Shown here: positions 9,066 through 18,169 of the stretch, one piece after another
Position numbering within the stretch: the first letter of the stretch is position 1
How the letters are laid out: each line of letters starts with the position of its first letter
Source of the DNA: Klebsiella sp. BIGb0407
GTDB taxonomy: Bacteria > Pseudomonadota > Gammaproteobacteria > Enterobacterales > Enterobacteriaceae
Length of the DNA: 64,000 bases
Assembly: GCF_024807845.1 (NCBI RefSeq)
Contig: NZ_JANUEQ010000008.1
Span: forward strand, 1 to 64,000
Direction: 5' to 3'
The notes under the pieces: generated by a model
Seen by the model: the letters and a program-made list of their open reading frames with translations, nothing else
Told to the model about the DNA's origin: nothing
The model's database searches: none
Program-made: the position numbers and the translations under genes

Positions 9066-9563
9066 TTAGGACTGAGAGTCCAGAGTTGCCAGTTCTTTAT
9101 CGATGAAGTACAAGCCATCACCGCTGGTACCCACAAGACTGAGTTTATCCAGTACAGATTTAAACAGTTTTTCTTCTTCGTGTTGCTCAGCAACATACCA
9201 TTGCAGGAAATTAAATGTAGGGTAATCCTGGGAACTCATTGCCGCATGTGCCAGTTCATTAATCTGACTAGTTATTAATTGCTCGTGTTCGTAAGTTGCT
9301 TTAAATAAAGCGTCTAACGAAGCATAATCACTATAAGGTGATGCAATAGCATTAATTTGTGGCATATTTCCTGTGTCGCTTAAATAAGCAAACAGGCGTT
9401 GCATATGCGTCATTTCTTCCTGAGCGTGGCGACGTAAAAATGCTGCCGCGCCTTCGAAACTGTGGTAGCTACACCATGCGCTCATCTGCTGGTATAGCAG
9501 GGAAGAAAAGAGCTCAAGGTTCATTTGCTCGTTGAGCTTTTCGATCATATCCTTTTTTAACAT
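9066..9563 (-). CDS. ftnA: non-heme ferritin FtnA
   Basis: FtnA forms a 24-subunit shell that oxidises and stores iron in the cytosol. The protein closely follows E. coli FtnA at the same length (165 residues), with ferroxidase ligands in [13 protein letters not shown] (E17 region), [21 protein letters not shown] (E50/H53 type) and [10 protein letters not shown] (E94/E127-E130 type). I chose the ATG at 9563 ([17 protein letters not shown]), which matches the E. coli start; the open frame extends 22 codons upstream without a plausible ribosome site. The upstream region is AT-rich. Confidence 0.96.
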   Translation of the reverse strand: MLKKDMIEKLNEQMNLELFSSLLYQQMSAWCSYHSFEGAAAFLRRHAQEEMTHMQRLFAYLSDTGNMPQINAIASPYSDYASLDALFKATYEHEQLITSQINELAHAAMSSQDYPTFNFLQWYVAEQHEEEKLFKSVLDKLSLVGTSGDGLYFIDKELATLDSQS

Positions 9564-9908
9564 GTGCAACTCCATAAATAAGGTCTGGAAGATAATTAAT
9601 ACTTTAGATATATATTTGCAGAAAAGCAAATGGAATGTTGCAATTATTAATTAAATGAGAATGGTTGTTAATATTATTATTGGTTAAATTTTCTGGTAAT
9701 AATAATGCGAATTACTCTTATTATATATTCCATGAAATATTCAATAATAAATAGAATAACCCTGAATAAAAAATCTCGTAGAAACAAGCTCGTTTCGTTC
9801 ATGGCAGGACACAGATGAACGTCACCTCACAGAAATAAATTCTGTCCAGGGCATTTACCTCGCCGGTCAGCTGTGGCTAAATGCTTTTCTTTCAACGTTG
9901 TCAGTAAC
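9564..9908. promoter_or_regulatory. ftnA-nupC divergent intergenic region
   Basis: These 345 bases lie between the divergent ftnA and nupC genes and contain no supported gene. The first 200 bases are very AT-rich (runs such as TAATATTATTATTGG and AATAATAATGCG). TGAGAATGGTTGTTAAT near 9656 faintly resembles a Fur or H-NS-type site but is not a good match. No clear ribosome site precedes nupC. Confidence 0.4.
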
Positions 9909-11093
9909 ATGAATATTCTTCATTTTGTCCTTGCTCTGTTTGTTATCCTTGGCCTTGCCTGGCTAGTTAGCTTTGACCGTAAAACCATTCGTATTCGCTA
10001 TTTAGTCCAGTTGGTCGTTATCGAAGGCCTGCTGGCATTCTTCTTCCTGAATTCAGATAGCGGATTAAGCATCATCAACGCTGTCTCTGGCTTCTTTGGT
10101 CATTTACTGTCCTATGCTGCAGAGGGAAGTGATTTTGTTTTTGGTGGAATGAGTAAAGCCGGACTAGCATTTATTTTTCTCGGGGTGCTGTGTCCGATAA
10201 TTTTTATTTCAGCATTGATCGGTATTTTGCAGCATTTTCGTATTCTGCCTGTGATCATTCGCGTGGTGGGTTTACTGCTGTCAAAAGTGAATGGCATGGG
10301 GAAACTTGAGTCATTTAACTCTATCAGCTCACTGATCCTTGGGCAGTCAGAAAACTTCATTGTTTACAAAGGTGTTCTGGCAGATTTAAGCTCACGTCGT
10401 CTGTTTACTATGGCAGCAACGGCGATGTCGACTGTATCACTGGCTATTGTCGGCGCTTATATGACAATGCTGGAACCTAAGTATGTGGTTGCGGCGCTGA
10501 TCCTCAATATGTTCAGTACCTTTATTATTCTGACGATAATCAACCCAACTCGTCCGGGAACGGAAGAGCCTGAAATCAAACTAGAAAAACTGCATGAATC
10601 TCAGAGTTTCTTTGAAATGCTGGGCGAGTATATTCTTGCTGGTTTTAAAGTTGCGATGATTATTCTGGCAATGCTGATTGGTTTTATTGCTTTAATCAGT
10701 GCGCTGAATGCCTTGTTTGCAACAGTTTTTGGTATGAGTTTCCAGCAGATACTGGGTTATGTTTTCTATCCTTTCGCCTGGCTTGTCGGGATACCCCATG
10801 CTGATGCTCTGGCTGCTGCCGGAATTATGGCAACTAAGCTGGTCGCGAACGAATTTGTCGCCATGATTGAACTACAAAAAATCATGGCGACCTTATCGCC
10901 ACGGGGCTTGGGTATTCTGTCAGTCTTCCTGGTTTCTTTTGCTAACTTTGCTTCGATTGGTATTGTTGCCGGGGCGATTAAAGGTCTGAACGAACAGCAG
11001 GGGAACGTGGTATCACGTTTTGGTCTGCGTTTAGTCTATGGCGCGACGCTGGTGAGTTTGCTGTCCGCAGCATTTGCCGGACTGGTGCTATAA
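9909..11093 (+). CDS. nupC: NupC-type nucleoside/proton symporter
   Basis: This inner-membrane concentrative nucleoside transporter imports nucleosides with protons. The 394-residue protein aligns along its length with E. coli NupC ([27 protein letters not shown] start; conserved [43 protein letters not shown] and [13 protein letters not shown]). It has about eight to ten hydrophobic segments. I chose ATG 9909 (MNILHF) over the frame start at 9873 because it matches the family N-terminus, although the ribosome site is weak. In E. coli nupC lies elsewhere, so this may be a relocated gene or a second NupC paralogue. Confidence 0.92.
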   Translation: MNILHFVLALFVILGLAWLVSFDRKTIRIRYLVQLVVIEGLLAFFFLNSDSGLSIINAVSGFFGHLLSYAAEGSDFVFGGMSKAGLAFIFLGVLCPIIFISALIGILQHFRILPVIIRVVGLLLSKVNGMGKLESFNSISSLILGQSENFIVYKGVLADLSSRRLFTMAATAMSTVSLAIVGAYMTMLEPKYVVAALILNMFSTFIILTIINPTRPGTEEPEIKLEKLHESQSFFEMLGEYILAGFKVAMIILAMLIGFIALISALNALFATVFGMSFQQILGYVFYPFAWLVGIPHADALAAAGIMATKLVANEFVAMIELQKIMATLSPRGLGILSVFLVSFANFASIGIVAGAIKGLNEQQGNVVSRFGLRLVYGATLVSLLSAAFAGLVL

Positions 11094-11153
11094 ACGCTGT
11101 GCGAGAGAGAAGAAGTGTATTCTCTTTCGCACAATAATGCGCCCGGCGAGTGA

Positions 11154-11582
11154 CTAAAACGCCACGCACACTTTCTGGTCAACACGCATTACCGAATCCT
11201 GGTTAAAACGTGACTGATAAGTGCTACGTAATTTCTCAATATTACTGTTACTTTCTGCATCTCCGGCGTGAATAAGCATCAGTGCCTTGCTAGACTCCCG
11301 CGCCAGTTTTCCATCTTTACCCAGCCACTGCCCGCTAGCATTAAATACGGTAAGTCCTTCACGAAAGCTTGGGGTTACATCGTTATCAACGAACTGCTGC
11401 CACTCTGTCGTAGTGATTTCAGGCCCTGCCGGGCGATTGAGACCAAAATAGAGAGTGCTTTGAGTCATGGTGTCACCGATGGCACAGGACTGAGCTATGT
11501 TTGACGGTGTTTTTGTTCCGCCAGCACAACCTGTCAGAAGTAACAGCAAAGCGCCCGTTAAGGCTGTTTTATAGAATGTCAT
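11154..11582 (-). CDS. DUF3574-type lipoprotein
   Basis: A 142-residue predicted lipoprotein. The signal peptide has a hydrophobic core (ALTGALLLLLTGC) with a lipobox LLTGC at residues about 15-19. The mature part contains STLYFGLNRPAG, WQQFVDNDVTPSFREGLTVFNASGQW and SKALMLIHAG, which I recognise as DUF3574 features. The function is unknown. It converges on nupC with 60 bases between the stops, and stands alone. Confidence 0.8.
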   Translation of the reverse strand: MTFYKTALTGALLLLLTGCAGGTKTPSNIAQSCAIGDTMTQSTLYFGLNRPAGPEITTTEWQQFVDNDVTPSFREGLTVFNASGQWLGKDGKLARESSKALMLIHAGDAESNSNIEKLRSTYQSRFNQDSVMRVDQKVCVAF

Positions 11583-11896
11583 TATGCATCTGTCCGATTT
11601 GGGTATGTCTGCAGGTGATTTAATCGCGCATTAAAACGCTTGATACTGCGCAATGCGAGGTGTCTATCAAATTACGCTCCAATATACCGAGCAAATCATT
11701 TATAAGCAGCAGGGAGTTTACTGATTGCTTAAACTGGCAACAATTTCTGATATTTTCTGGAAAAAGTGCGTCATAACCGCAATAGAAGAAGGCAGATAAA
11801 AGAGAGAAAACGACTGGGCGTGAATTCATCACGATATCTTTGTGAAGCGGCGGTAGAGATGCGATCCACTTACCGCGCTAACGGATGATAATGGGG
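11583..11896. other. gene-poor interval between two lipoprotein genes
   Basis: These 314 bases separate the two leftward lipoprotein genes. A 70-codon open frame exists on the minus strand (11620-11832), but it lacks a ribosome site and has no recognisable content. The interval probably holds the promoter of the DUF3574 gene and the 3' trailer of yecR. I see nothing else in it. Confidence 0.4.
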
Positions 11897-12235
11897 TTAC
11901 CAGTTACTCGTCACAACAGAGTAAGGCGCTCCGCCTGTGCCCCGGCACTGGTAGTCCAGTAATACATCGTAGTTCAGACATTGTGGGCCGCTGAATACTG
12001 TACAAGTTTTGGTTTCACCATAGGGTAATGCAGTTAAATAACCCCATTTCTGACACTGCTGAACAGCGGTCGATTGCGTCTGCAGCTCATCAATTTTCCC
12101 ACTGTTAAGCGGTAACAAGCTATACCCCAGACGAACCACTCCAGCGGTAGGATCGGTACTTACGATGTCAGGCGTTTTATTTAATGTACACCCGCTAAGC
12201 AGCAGGGTGGCAATGAACAGACAATGATACTTCAT
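11897..12235 (-). CDS. yecR: YecR-family lipoprotein
   Basis: A 112-residue lipoprotein with a short signal peptide and the lipobox LLSGC near residue 16. The mature domain contains TDPTAGVVRLGYS, QQCQKWGY, KTCTVFSGPQCLNYDVLLDYQC, the pattern of E. coli YecR. E. coli yecR is reported as a FliA-dependent gene near ftnA, so a motility-related envelope role is plausible but unproven. The conserved cysteines probably form disulfides in the periplasm. Confidence 0.8.
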   Translation of the reverse strand: MKYHCLFIATLLLSGCTLNKTPDIVSTDPTAGVVRLGYSLLPLNSGKIDELQTQSTAVQQCQKWGYLTALPYGETKTCTVFSGPQCLNYDVLLDYQCRGTGGAPYSVVTSNW

Positions 12236-12570
12236 CTTATTGATACCTTAGCCAGATTAGTTTCAGGGTAGCACGAGCGGTAATTGAAGAAAGTAGTCTT
12301 TACCGTGGAAGCAGTGATTACCTGTTGTTTTGATTTAAAATATTAAGTTAAGTGAAATTGTCTTTGGGATATTCTTTGCAACTGTCAGTGCAGAATACGC
12401 TAACGTTGCATTTTATTTTTTCGGATAAAAAAATAGCGAACTGTGAAGGCCATCTTACTTTTTTAAAATAATGTTTCATTAAAATTGAGGTGGCGTTCTT
12501 TGAATAGTAGTGTATTACCATGAGTGATACCCGATGCTGAACTTTCCGCGAAATAACCTGGAGGTAAAAT
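12236..12570. promoter_or_regulatory. yecR-rpiB-like divergent intergenic region
   Basis: These 335 bases are AT-rich and hold no gene that I can support. They must carry the promoters of yecR (left) and the RpiB-family gene (right). GGAGG at about 12560 is the ribosome site of the rightward gene. A TAAAGACT on the minus strand near 12300 resembles a sigma-28 minus-35, but no GCCGATAA follows at the right distance. Confidence 0.4.
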
Positions 12571-13209
12571 ATGAAAATTGCACTGATGATGGAAAATAGC
12601 CAGGCAAGTAAAAATGCTATTATTCTTAAAGAATTGCAGGCTGTTGCCTCGGAAAAAAACTACCCGGTCTTTAATGTTGGTATGAGTGATGAACAGGATC
12701 ATCATCTGACGTATATTCATCTCGGTATTATGGCGAGTATTTTACTGAATGCCAAGGCGGTAGATTTTGTGGTAACCGGTTGTGGAACCGGGCAGGGTGC
12801 TTTAATGTCACTCAATATTCATCCGGGTGTTATCTGTGGTTATTGTATCGATCCGGCAGATGCTTTCTTATTTTCACAAATTAATAACGGCAACGCACTG
12901 TCACTACCTTACGCTAAAGGATTTGGCTGGGGTGCAGAATTAAATGTTCGTTATATTTTTGAAAAGGCATTTAGCGGGCCTCGAGGGGAAGGTTATCCTG
13001 CTGAACGAAAAGAACCACAGGTACGTAATGCAGGTATATTTAGTCAGGTAAAAGCGGCTGTAGTGAAAGAACATTATCTTGATACCTTACGCGCTATAGA
13101 TCCTGAACTGGTGAAAACGGCAGTCTCAGGAGAGCGCTTCCAGACCTGTTTCTTTGAAAATTGTCAGAATAAAGAGATTGAAGCTTTTGTTCGTAATGTA
13201 CTGGCTTGA
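12571..13209 (+). CDS. RpiB/LacA/LacB-family sugar-phosphate isomerase
   Basis: This belongs to the RpiB family of aldose-ketose isomerases. Visible features are the N-terminal MKIALMMENSQASKN, the active-site loop VVTGCGTGQGALMSLN with the catalytic-type cysteine, and PGVICGYCIDPADAFLFSQINNGNALSLPYAKGFGWG, which matches the family's second active-site region. It has 212 residues, longer than the roughly 150 of RpiB, with an extra C-terminal helical region (VKEHYLDTLRAIDPELVKTAV). In plant-associated enterobacteria such proteins occur with pectin or hexuronate genes, but here it stands alone, so the substrate is open. A strong GGAGG ribosome site precedes it and a hairpin follows. Confidence 0.8.
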   Translation: MKIALMMENSQASKNAIILKELQAVASEKNYPVFNVGMSDEQDHHLTYIHLGIMASILLNAKAVDFVVTGCGTGQGALMSLNIHPGVICGYCIDPADAFLFSQINNGNALSLPYAKGFGWGAELNVRYIFEKAFSGPRGEGYPAERKEPQVRNAGIFSQVKAAVVKEHYLDTLRAIDPELVKTAVSGERFQTCFFENCQNKEIEAFVRNVLA

Positions 13210-13218
13210 AGACCATAA

Positions 13219-13249
13219 CTGAAGGTTCAGGCTCATTCTGAGCCTTCAG
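13219..13249 (+). terminator. hairpin after rpiB-like gene
   Basis: An inverted repeat pairing CTGAAGG with CCTTCAG, with an inner GGCTCA/TGAGCC stem, starts about 10 bases after the stop. No strong T-tract follows, so efficiency is uncertain. Confidence 0.6.
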
Positions 13250-13429
13250 ATTGATTCTGTTCATTGTATATTTTCAGACATAAGCAACATCTCCTCTTTG
13301 AATTCCTCCGCCTTAATTCACGCTATTTTCGGTTATCAACCGGGTATTCTGCTGGCGTGGAGATACATCATGGTGTTCAGTATCAGGATAGCGCTATAAT
13401 TGAGCCCTAACCTGATGGAGAGCTTTATC

Positions 13430-13636
13430 ATGACGCAACAAGTAAATAAAACTGAACTGAGCGAACGGCAAAAAGATGAAATTGACGAGATGGCTCTGGA
13501 CAGAGTTCGGGCAATGAATAGCGACGAATATTTATGTCAGCGAATTGATCAGAAAGTTCAGGCTATGGAAGAGCATCTGAAGGCGTATTTCCATCAGCGT
13601 TTTTCTTTCCATCAAAATAAATCATCAGACGCTTAG
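13430..13636 (+). CDS. hypothetical 68-residue helical protein
   Basis: A small, highly charged, probably all-helical cytoplasmic protein (MTQQVNKTELSERQKDEIDEMALDRVRAMNSDEYLCQRID...). I do not recognise a family. I prefer ATG 13430 because GGAGAG lies 10 bases upstream; the frame could start at 13400. It lies just before yecJ on the same strand, 100 bases apart. Its length and composition are like those of small stress or regulatory proteins of enterobacteria, but no function can be given. Confidence 0.6.
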   Translation: MTQQVNKTELSERQKDEIDEMALDRVRAMNSDEYLCQRIDQKVQAMEEHLKAYFHQRFSFHQNKSSDA

Positions 13637-13738
13637 ACATAGTCAACAGTAATCATTTATTGCAAGCGCCGCCCGGCGAGTTGCTTCGTTTCAAACGGAG
13701 CAGGTAGATTGTCGGGCGAACAGAACAGGAGAAGAAGT

Positions 13739-13990
13739 ATGGCCGAGCAGTTTTCTGCCGATCAGGAGTTGGTTTCTGATGTCGTCGCGTGTCAGTTGGT
13801 AATCAAGCAAATTCTCGATGTAATCGACGTTATTGCTCCGGTTGAAGTGCGGGACAAAATGGCGCATCAGTTAAAATCAATTGATTTTGCCAGACACCCT
13901 GCTGGAGCTGACCCTGTCACCCAGCGTGCTATTCAGAAAGCGATAGCGCTTATTGAACTCAAGTTTTCCCCACAACAAGATGCACACTAA
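13739..13990 (+). CDS. yecJ: YecJ, DUF2766 family protein
   Basis: An 83-residue protein nearly the same as E. coli YecJ over its core ([35 protein letters not shown]..., [19 protein letters not shown]). Its function is unknown. The ATG at 13739 follows AGGAGAAGAAG, a strong ribosome site, and gives the E. coli length; the frame upstream to 13709 uses TTG and is less likely. It is the last gene before the long flhDC upstream region. Confidence 0.9.
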   Translation: MAEQFSADQELVSDVVACQLVIKQILDVIDVIAPVEVRDKMAHQLKSIDFARHPAGADPVTQRAIQKAIALIELKFSPQQDAH

Positions 13991-15291
13991 TTACTGAGTG
14001 TATCAGCCTGTAAAGAGGACGTGCATTCTGCTCGTCCCTCTTATTTCCGATATATTTTCTGAATCCATTCAGCCTGGTTTACGCGTCTGTCTGTCGTTAT
14101 TTCCGTAAACATTTAACGGCATAATTTTAGTTGAAACTCTGCATCACATTATTCGCAGCGGCCTGACATTTTTTTATATAGAGATTATTTTCGCCCGACA
14201 ATAACTGGATGTTATTGGTGCGTTTTGGAACCATGAAGTGATAAGTGACGACAGAATTATTGTTTAATTATCCCGGGATACTTCGTAAGTGTTACCTCCC
14301 TGTTAGCAGGTCGCTGCGTTTGTAGCAAAAAATTATTGATGTAATGTTATTGAACAAGGCAGGCTCAGTAAAATATGACCGAATGTTGATAACATTTGGA
14401 TAGTTTCAAATATAACCTTAAAAATTTTAAGCCTTAAATACGGCAGATTCAGGGGTAAATTCTCATAATTTGCGCGATAAAAATACCAACCTATTTCATC
14501 CTGATAGTTAAATTGTTCTTATGAAATAAATTCATTTATTTTTCTCAGCACATGAGTCCTGACAGAGTGCACTTGCTTGAAATGATCAGGAAATTAAAAT
14601 TTATGAAAAATCGCTGCAATGATTTAACTATCTATCATTACTGGTTAAATTTTGCTCTAAATGAACGTGGTATCTGGGTGAATGCGTAACAATAACGAAT
14701 AAAACATAATTGTTCATAAATACCTGAAACTTTAATTTATTCGCTATCCTACTAAAAAATATGACTAATTTTAATCACTCTTGTTTTGTTGAATGCCAGA
14801 TAATAACTCGTCTACAAAGTCCGATCCTTTGATCAACATTTGATCAAATGAAAAGCCACACTGATGATTTGATGAGAAATTTCCTAACAAATTATGTGAT
14901 GCTCGTCACATTTTTTTCAAAATCGCAGCATGTTTCATTGTATGTGCTACCTGCTACGAGTAGAGTTCGCCTTCATTAGGATAAATCTTAATTTTCAAAC
15001 GCCAGAGAACTAAAAAAATATCTTTTGTTTGTAATCATTCGTAAGTTTTAGACCGTGATTTTGTAGTCGTTGTAGCTTTTCGGGAGTTTTTACTGGTGAT
15101 TTAATGCCTCGTTGCCAGCGATAACTGTCGAAGTAATGGGGTGTGGTTAATGTTTTTTAATCTTCAGACGATAACTATAGGTGACATAGGTTTGTTCTGA
15201 CGTTTCCAGAAAACAACCATTAGCGCTTATCTTATCCTGAGAAATTAGGATTAACTGGCACAAACAAACAGTAGTTTTTGGGATGGTAAAA
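13991..15291 (+). promoter_or_regulatory. 1.3-kb regulatory region upstream of flhDC
   Basis: No gene is seen in these 1301 bases. AT-rich DNA predominates, as expected for the upstream region of the flagellar master operon, which in enterobacteria integrates CRP, H-NS, OmpR, RcsB and other inputs. A GAGGACG...CGTCCCTC hairpin near 14015-14040 is a likely terminator of yecJ. A TTGATCAACATTTGATCAAATG near 14828 is a repeat of TTGATCAA cores. The CRP site at 14895 is listed separately. The last 350 bases would form a long untranslated leader if the promoter spacing is like that of E. coli. Confidence 0.6.
14895..14910 (+). promoter_or_regulatory. CRP-cAMP binding site upstream of flhDC
   Basis: TGTGA-N6-TCACA is a perfect match to both half-sites of the CRP consensus, about 380 bases before flhD. 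In E. coli CRP activates flhDC from a site upstream of the promoter, so the position and the motif agree. Confidence 0.85.
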
Positions 15292-15642
15292 ATGCATACA
15301 TCCGAGTTGCTAAAACATATATATGATATCAATTTGTCATATTTACTACTCGCACAGCACCTCATTGGCCAGGATAAAGCCTCCGCGATTTTTCGCTTAG
15401 GTATTACTGAAGATATGGCAACGACCTTGGTTGAGTTAACGTTACCTCAAATGGTCAAATTAGCGGAAACAAACCAACTGGTATGTCAATTCCGCTTCAC
15501 CGATCATCAGACAATTACTCGCCTGACGCAGGATTCTCGTGTGGATGATTTACAACAAATCCATACCGGTATTTTATTATCTACCCATTTACTTAATGGG
15601 ATATCAGAACCAGTTGATACATCCAAGAAGAAAAGAGCGTGA
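15292..15642 (+). CDS. flhD: flagellar master regulator subunit FlhD
   Basis: FlhD forms the FlhD4C2 activator of class 2 flagellar genes with FlhC. The protein of 116 residues matches E. coli FlhD closely ([84 protein letters not shown] end). I chose ATG 15292, which gives the E. coli start; the frame begins at 15283. flhC starts 1 base after the stop. Confidence 0.97.
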   Translation: MHTSELLKHIYDINLSYLLLAQHLIGQDKASAIFRLGITEDMATTLVELTLPQMVKLAETNQLVCQFRFTDHQTITRLTQDSRVDDLQQIHTGILLSTHLLNGISEPVDTSKKKRA

Positions 15643-15643
15643 A

Positions 15644-16222
15644 ATGAGTGAAAAAAGTATTGTTCAGGAAGCCCGGGATATTCAGCTGGCAATGGAGCTC
15701 ATTACTTTAGGTGCCAGGCTACAGATGCTAGAAAGTGAAACGCAACTGAGTCGTGGCCGTCTTATTAAACTCTACAAAGAGTTACGTGGTAGCCCGCCTC
15801 CAAAAGGGATGCTGCCTTTTTCTACTGACTGGTTTATGACTTGGGAGCAAAACATTCATGCTTCCATGTTTTGTAATGCCTGGCAGTTTTTATTGCGCAG
15901 CGGATTAAGTGAAGGGGTTGATGCCGTTATCAAGGCCTATCGCCTTTATCTTGAACAATGTCCTTCTCCGGCAGATGGACCATTACTGGCACTGACCCGC
16001 GCCTGGACACTGGTTCGTTTTGTCGAAAGTGGCATGCTGGAACTCTGTGAATGCAACAGCTGCAGCGGTAAATTTATCGCTCATGCTCATCAACCCGCGG
16101 GTAGTTTTACCTGCAGTCTTTGCCAGCCTCCCTCCAGAGCCGTAAAAAGACGTAAACTTTCCATAAACTCTGCCGATATTATTCCGCAACTGCTGAATGA
16201 ACAGGTAGAACAGGTCGTTTAA
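15644..16222 (+). CDS. flhC: flagellar master regulator subunit FlhC
   Basis: FlhC is the DNA-contacting partner in FlhD4C2. The 192-residue product has the E. coli length and its key features: [21 protein letters not shown] with helix-turn-helix [12 protein letters not shown], and the zinc-binding cysteines near the C-terminus ([10 protein letters not shown] and CSLCQPP). It is translationally coupled to flhD, with ATG 1 base after the flhD stop. A sigma-28 promoter for motA lies inside its 3' end. Confidence 0.97.
   Translation: MSEKSIVQEARDIQLAMELITLGARLQMLESETQLSRGRLIKLYKELRGSPPPKGMLPFSTDWFMTWEQNIHASMFCNAWQFLLRSGLSEGVDAVIKAYRLYLEQCPSPADGPLLALTRAWTLVRFVESGMLELCECNSCSGKFIAHAHQPAGSFTCSLCQPPSRAVKRRKLSINSADIIPQLLNEQVEQVV
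16153..16179 (+). promoter_or_regulatory. sigma-28 promoter of motABcheAW, inside flhC
   Basis: TAAACTTT, an 11-base spacer, then GCCGATAT: one mismatch in each element against TAAAGTTT-N11-GCCGATAA. As in E. coli, it is embedded in the end of flhC and faces motA. The predicted start is near 16186. Confidence 0.85.
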
Positions 16223-16244
16223 CACACACAGTGTTAAAACATCT

Positions 16245-16277
16245 CAGCAGCGGTGAAGTTTTACTGCTGCTTTTTTT
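16245..16277 (+). terminator. hairpin and T-run between flhC and motA
   Basis: GCAGCGGT pairs with ACTGCTGC around a short loop, followed by seven T's. It is placed to end flhDC mRNA, but it also lies downstream of the sigma-28 promoter and upstream of motA, so motAB transcripts must read through it. Confidence 0.75.
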
Positions 16278-16348
16278 ATGTCTGCGTTTTAGACCTGTTG
16301 TTGTTTTTTGTTCACTCTCACCACATTCAATAGCGGAAGGATTGTCTC

Positions 16349-17239
16349 GTGCTGATTTTAATAGGTTATCTGGTCGTTATAGTGACTGTATTTGGCGGTT
16401 ATATGATGACGGGCGGGCATCTTGGCGCGCTGTATCAACCCTCAGAATTTATCATCATTGGTGGTGCGGGTGTTGGGGCCTTTATCGTCGGTAATAACGG
16501 TAAAGCTATCAAGGCCACAATGAAAGCGTTGCCGTTGCTGTTTCGTCGCTCGAAATACAACAAAAGTATGTATATGGATCTGATGGCGTTGCTGTATCGC
16601 CTGATGGCTAAGTCACGCCAGCAAGGGATGTTTTCTCTTGAGCGTGATATTGAAAAACCTGCTGAAAGCGAAATCTTTGCCAGCTATCCGCGGATCCTTG
16701 CGGATCCCATCATGCTGGATTTTATCGTCGATTATTTGCGTCTGATAATCAGCGGCAATATGAATACTTTTGAAATCGAAGCTTTGATGGACGAAGAAAT
16801 AGAAACTCATGAAAGTGAAGCAGAAATCCCCGCAAATAGCTTGTCACTGGTGGGGGATTCTTTACCTGCTTTCGGAATAGTCGCGGCGGTTATGGGCGTT
16901 GTTAATGCCCTGGCATCAGCCGATCGTCCGGCGGCTGAACTGGGGGCATTGATTGCGCATGCGATGGTGGGAACATTCCTGGGTATTTTACTGGCTTATG
17001 GGTTTGTTTCGCCACTTGCCTCGGTATTACGGCAGAAAAGTGCCGAAACCACGAAAATGATGCAATGCGTCAAAGTGACTTTGCTATCGAGTCTTAATGG
17101 CTATGCGCCACCTATCGCTGTGGAATTTGGACGTAAAACGCTCTATTCCAGCGAACGTCCATCGTTTATTGAACTTGAAGAACATGTTCGTGCTGTTCGT
17201 TCCCCGAATGCCCAACGAAGCACGGAAGAGGAAGTATGA
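16349..17239 (+). CDS. motA: flagellar motor stator protein MotA
   Basis: MotA forms the proton-conducting stator with MotB in the inner membrane. The 296-residue protein starts with GTG, as in E. coli, and has the family's four membrane helices ([64 protein letters not shown]). The large cytoplasmic loop carries the charged rotor-contact residues ([13 protein letters not shown]..., [11 protein letters not shown]). The last bases overlap motB by 4 (ATGA). Confidence 0.97.
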   Translation: MLILIGYLVVIVTVFGGYMMTGGHLGALYQPSEFIIIGGAGVGAFIVGNNGKAIKATMKALPLLFRRSKYNKSMYMDLMALLYRLMAKSRQQGMFSLERDIEKPAESEIFASYPRILADPIMLDFIVDYLRLIISGNMNTFEIEALMDEEIETHESEAEIPANSLSLVGDSLPAFGIVAAVMGVVNALASADRPAAELGALIAHAMVGTFLGILLAYGFVSPLASVLRQKSAETTKMMQCVKVTLLSSLNGYAPPIAVEFGRKTLYSSERPSFIELEEHVRAVRSPNAQRSTEEEV

Positions 17240-18165
17240 AAAATCAGGCTCACCCTATCGTTGTCGTCAGACGACGTAAGAGCAAACATCATGCACAGGG
17301 TGGGCATGGTTCATGGAAGATTGCATATGCCGATTTTATGACCGCCATGATGGCTTTCTTTCTGGTGATGTGGCTTATCTCCATTTCCAGCCCTAAAGAA
17401 CTGGCACAAATTGCCGATTATTTTCGTACCCCACTGGCTCAGGCCATTACGGGGGGGGAGCGTCTTTCGGATAGTTTCAGTCCGGTTCCTGGCGGTGGAG
17501 ACGATGTAACTCAGCAACAGGGTGAAGTTAAAAAACATCCTGATATTGAAGAGTTACGTAAACGTATGGAAAGTAATCGCCTTAAACGCATCAAAGGCGA
17601 TCTCGACCAGTTGATTGAGTCTGATCCTAAATTACGGGCTTTGCGTCCGCATTTACAGATAAAGCTGGTTCAGGAAGGTTTACGTATCCAGATAATTGAT
17701 AGTCAGAACCGCCCAATGTTTAAAACGGGGAGTGCAGAGGTTGAACCCTATATGCGTGATATTTTGCGCAAGATTGCACCTGTTTTGAATGATTTACCTA
17801 ATAAAATCAGTCTTTCCGGACATACAGATGATCTCCCTTATGCGAGTGGTGAGCGAGGTTACAGTAACTGGGAACTATCGGCCGATCGGGCAAATGCTTC
17901 ACGCCGTGAACTGGTTACCGGCGGACTGGATGAAGGAAAAGTTCTGCGTGTCGTTGGGATGTCATCAACGATGGTGCTCTCGGACAAAGGTGCCGGGGAT
18001 GCAATTAACCGTCGTATCAGTTTGTTAGTTCTTAATAAACAGACTGAAAGTGCCATCATGCATGAAAACGCAGAGAGTGAAAATAAACCCTTGGACGCCT
18101 TGATAGCGCTGCCTGATACGTCTCCTGGGAATAATAACATTGCGCCACAACCAGATATGAGGTGA
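17236..18165 (+). CDS. motB: flagellar motor stator protein MotB
   Basis: MotB anchors the stator to peptidoglycan and supplies the proton-accepting aspartate. The single membrane helix is [21 protein letters not shown], with the critical Asp in YADFM near residue 32. The C-terminal OmpA-like peptidoglycan-binding domain has [12 protein letters not shown] and [16 protein letters not shown]. The 309 residues match the E. coli size. It overlaps motA by 4 bases and lies 4 bases before cheA. Confidence 0.97.
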   Translation: MKNQAHPIVVVRRRKSKHHAQGGHGSWKIAYADFMTAMMAFFLVMWLISISSPKELAQIADYFRTPLAQAITGGERLSDSFSPVPGGGDDVTQQQGEVKKHPDIEELRKRMESNRLKRIKGDLDQLIESDPKLRALRPHLQIKLVQEGLRIQIIDSQNRPMFKTGSAEVEPYMRDILRKIAPVLNDLPNKISLSGHTDDLPYASGERGYSNWELSADRANASRRELVTGGLDEGKVLRVVGMSSTMVLSDKGAGDAINRRISLLVLNKQTESAIMHENAESENKPLDALIALPDTSPGNNNIAPQPDMR

Positions 18166-18169
18166 TAGC

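Noticed and set aside
11620-11832. 70-codon open frame on the minus strand
   Set aside because: No ribosome site, no recognisable sequence, in an interval that looks intergenic.
12285-12310. Possible sigma-28 promoter for yecR (TAAAGACT on the minus strand)
   Set aside because: No GCCGATAA-like minus-10 at 11 bases.
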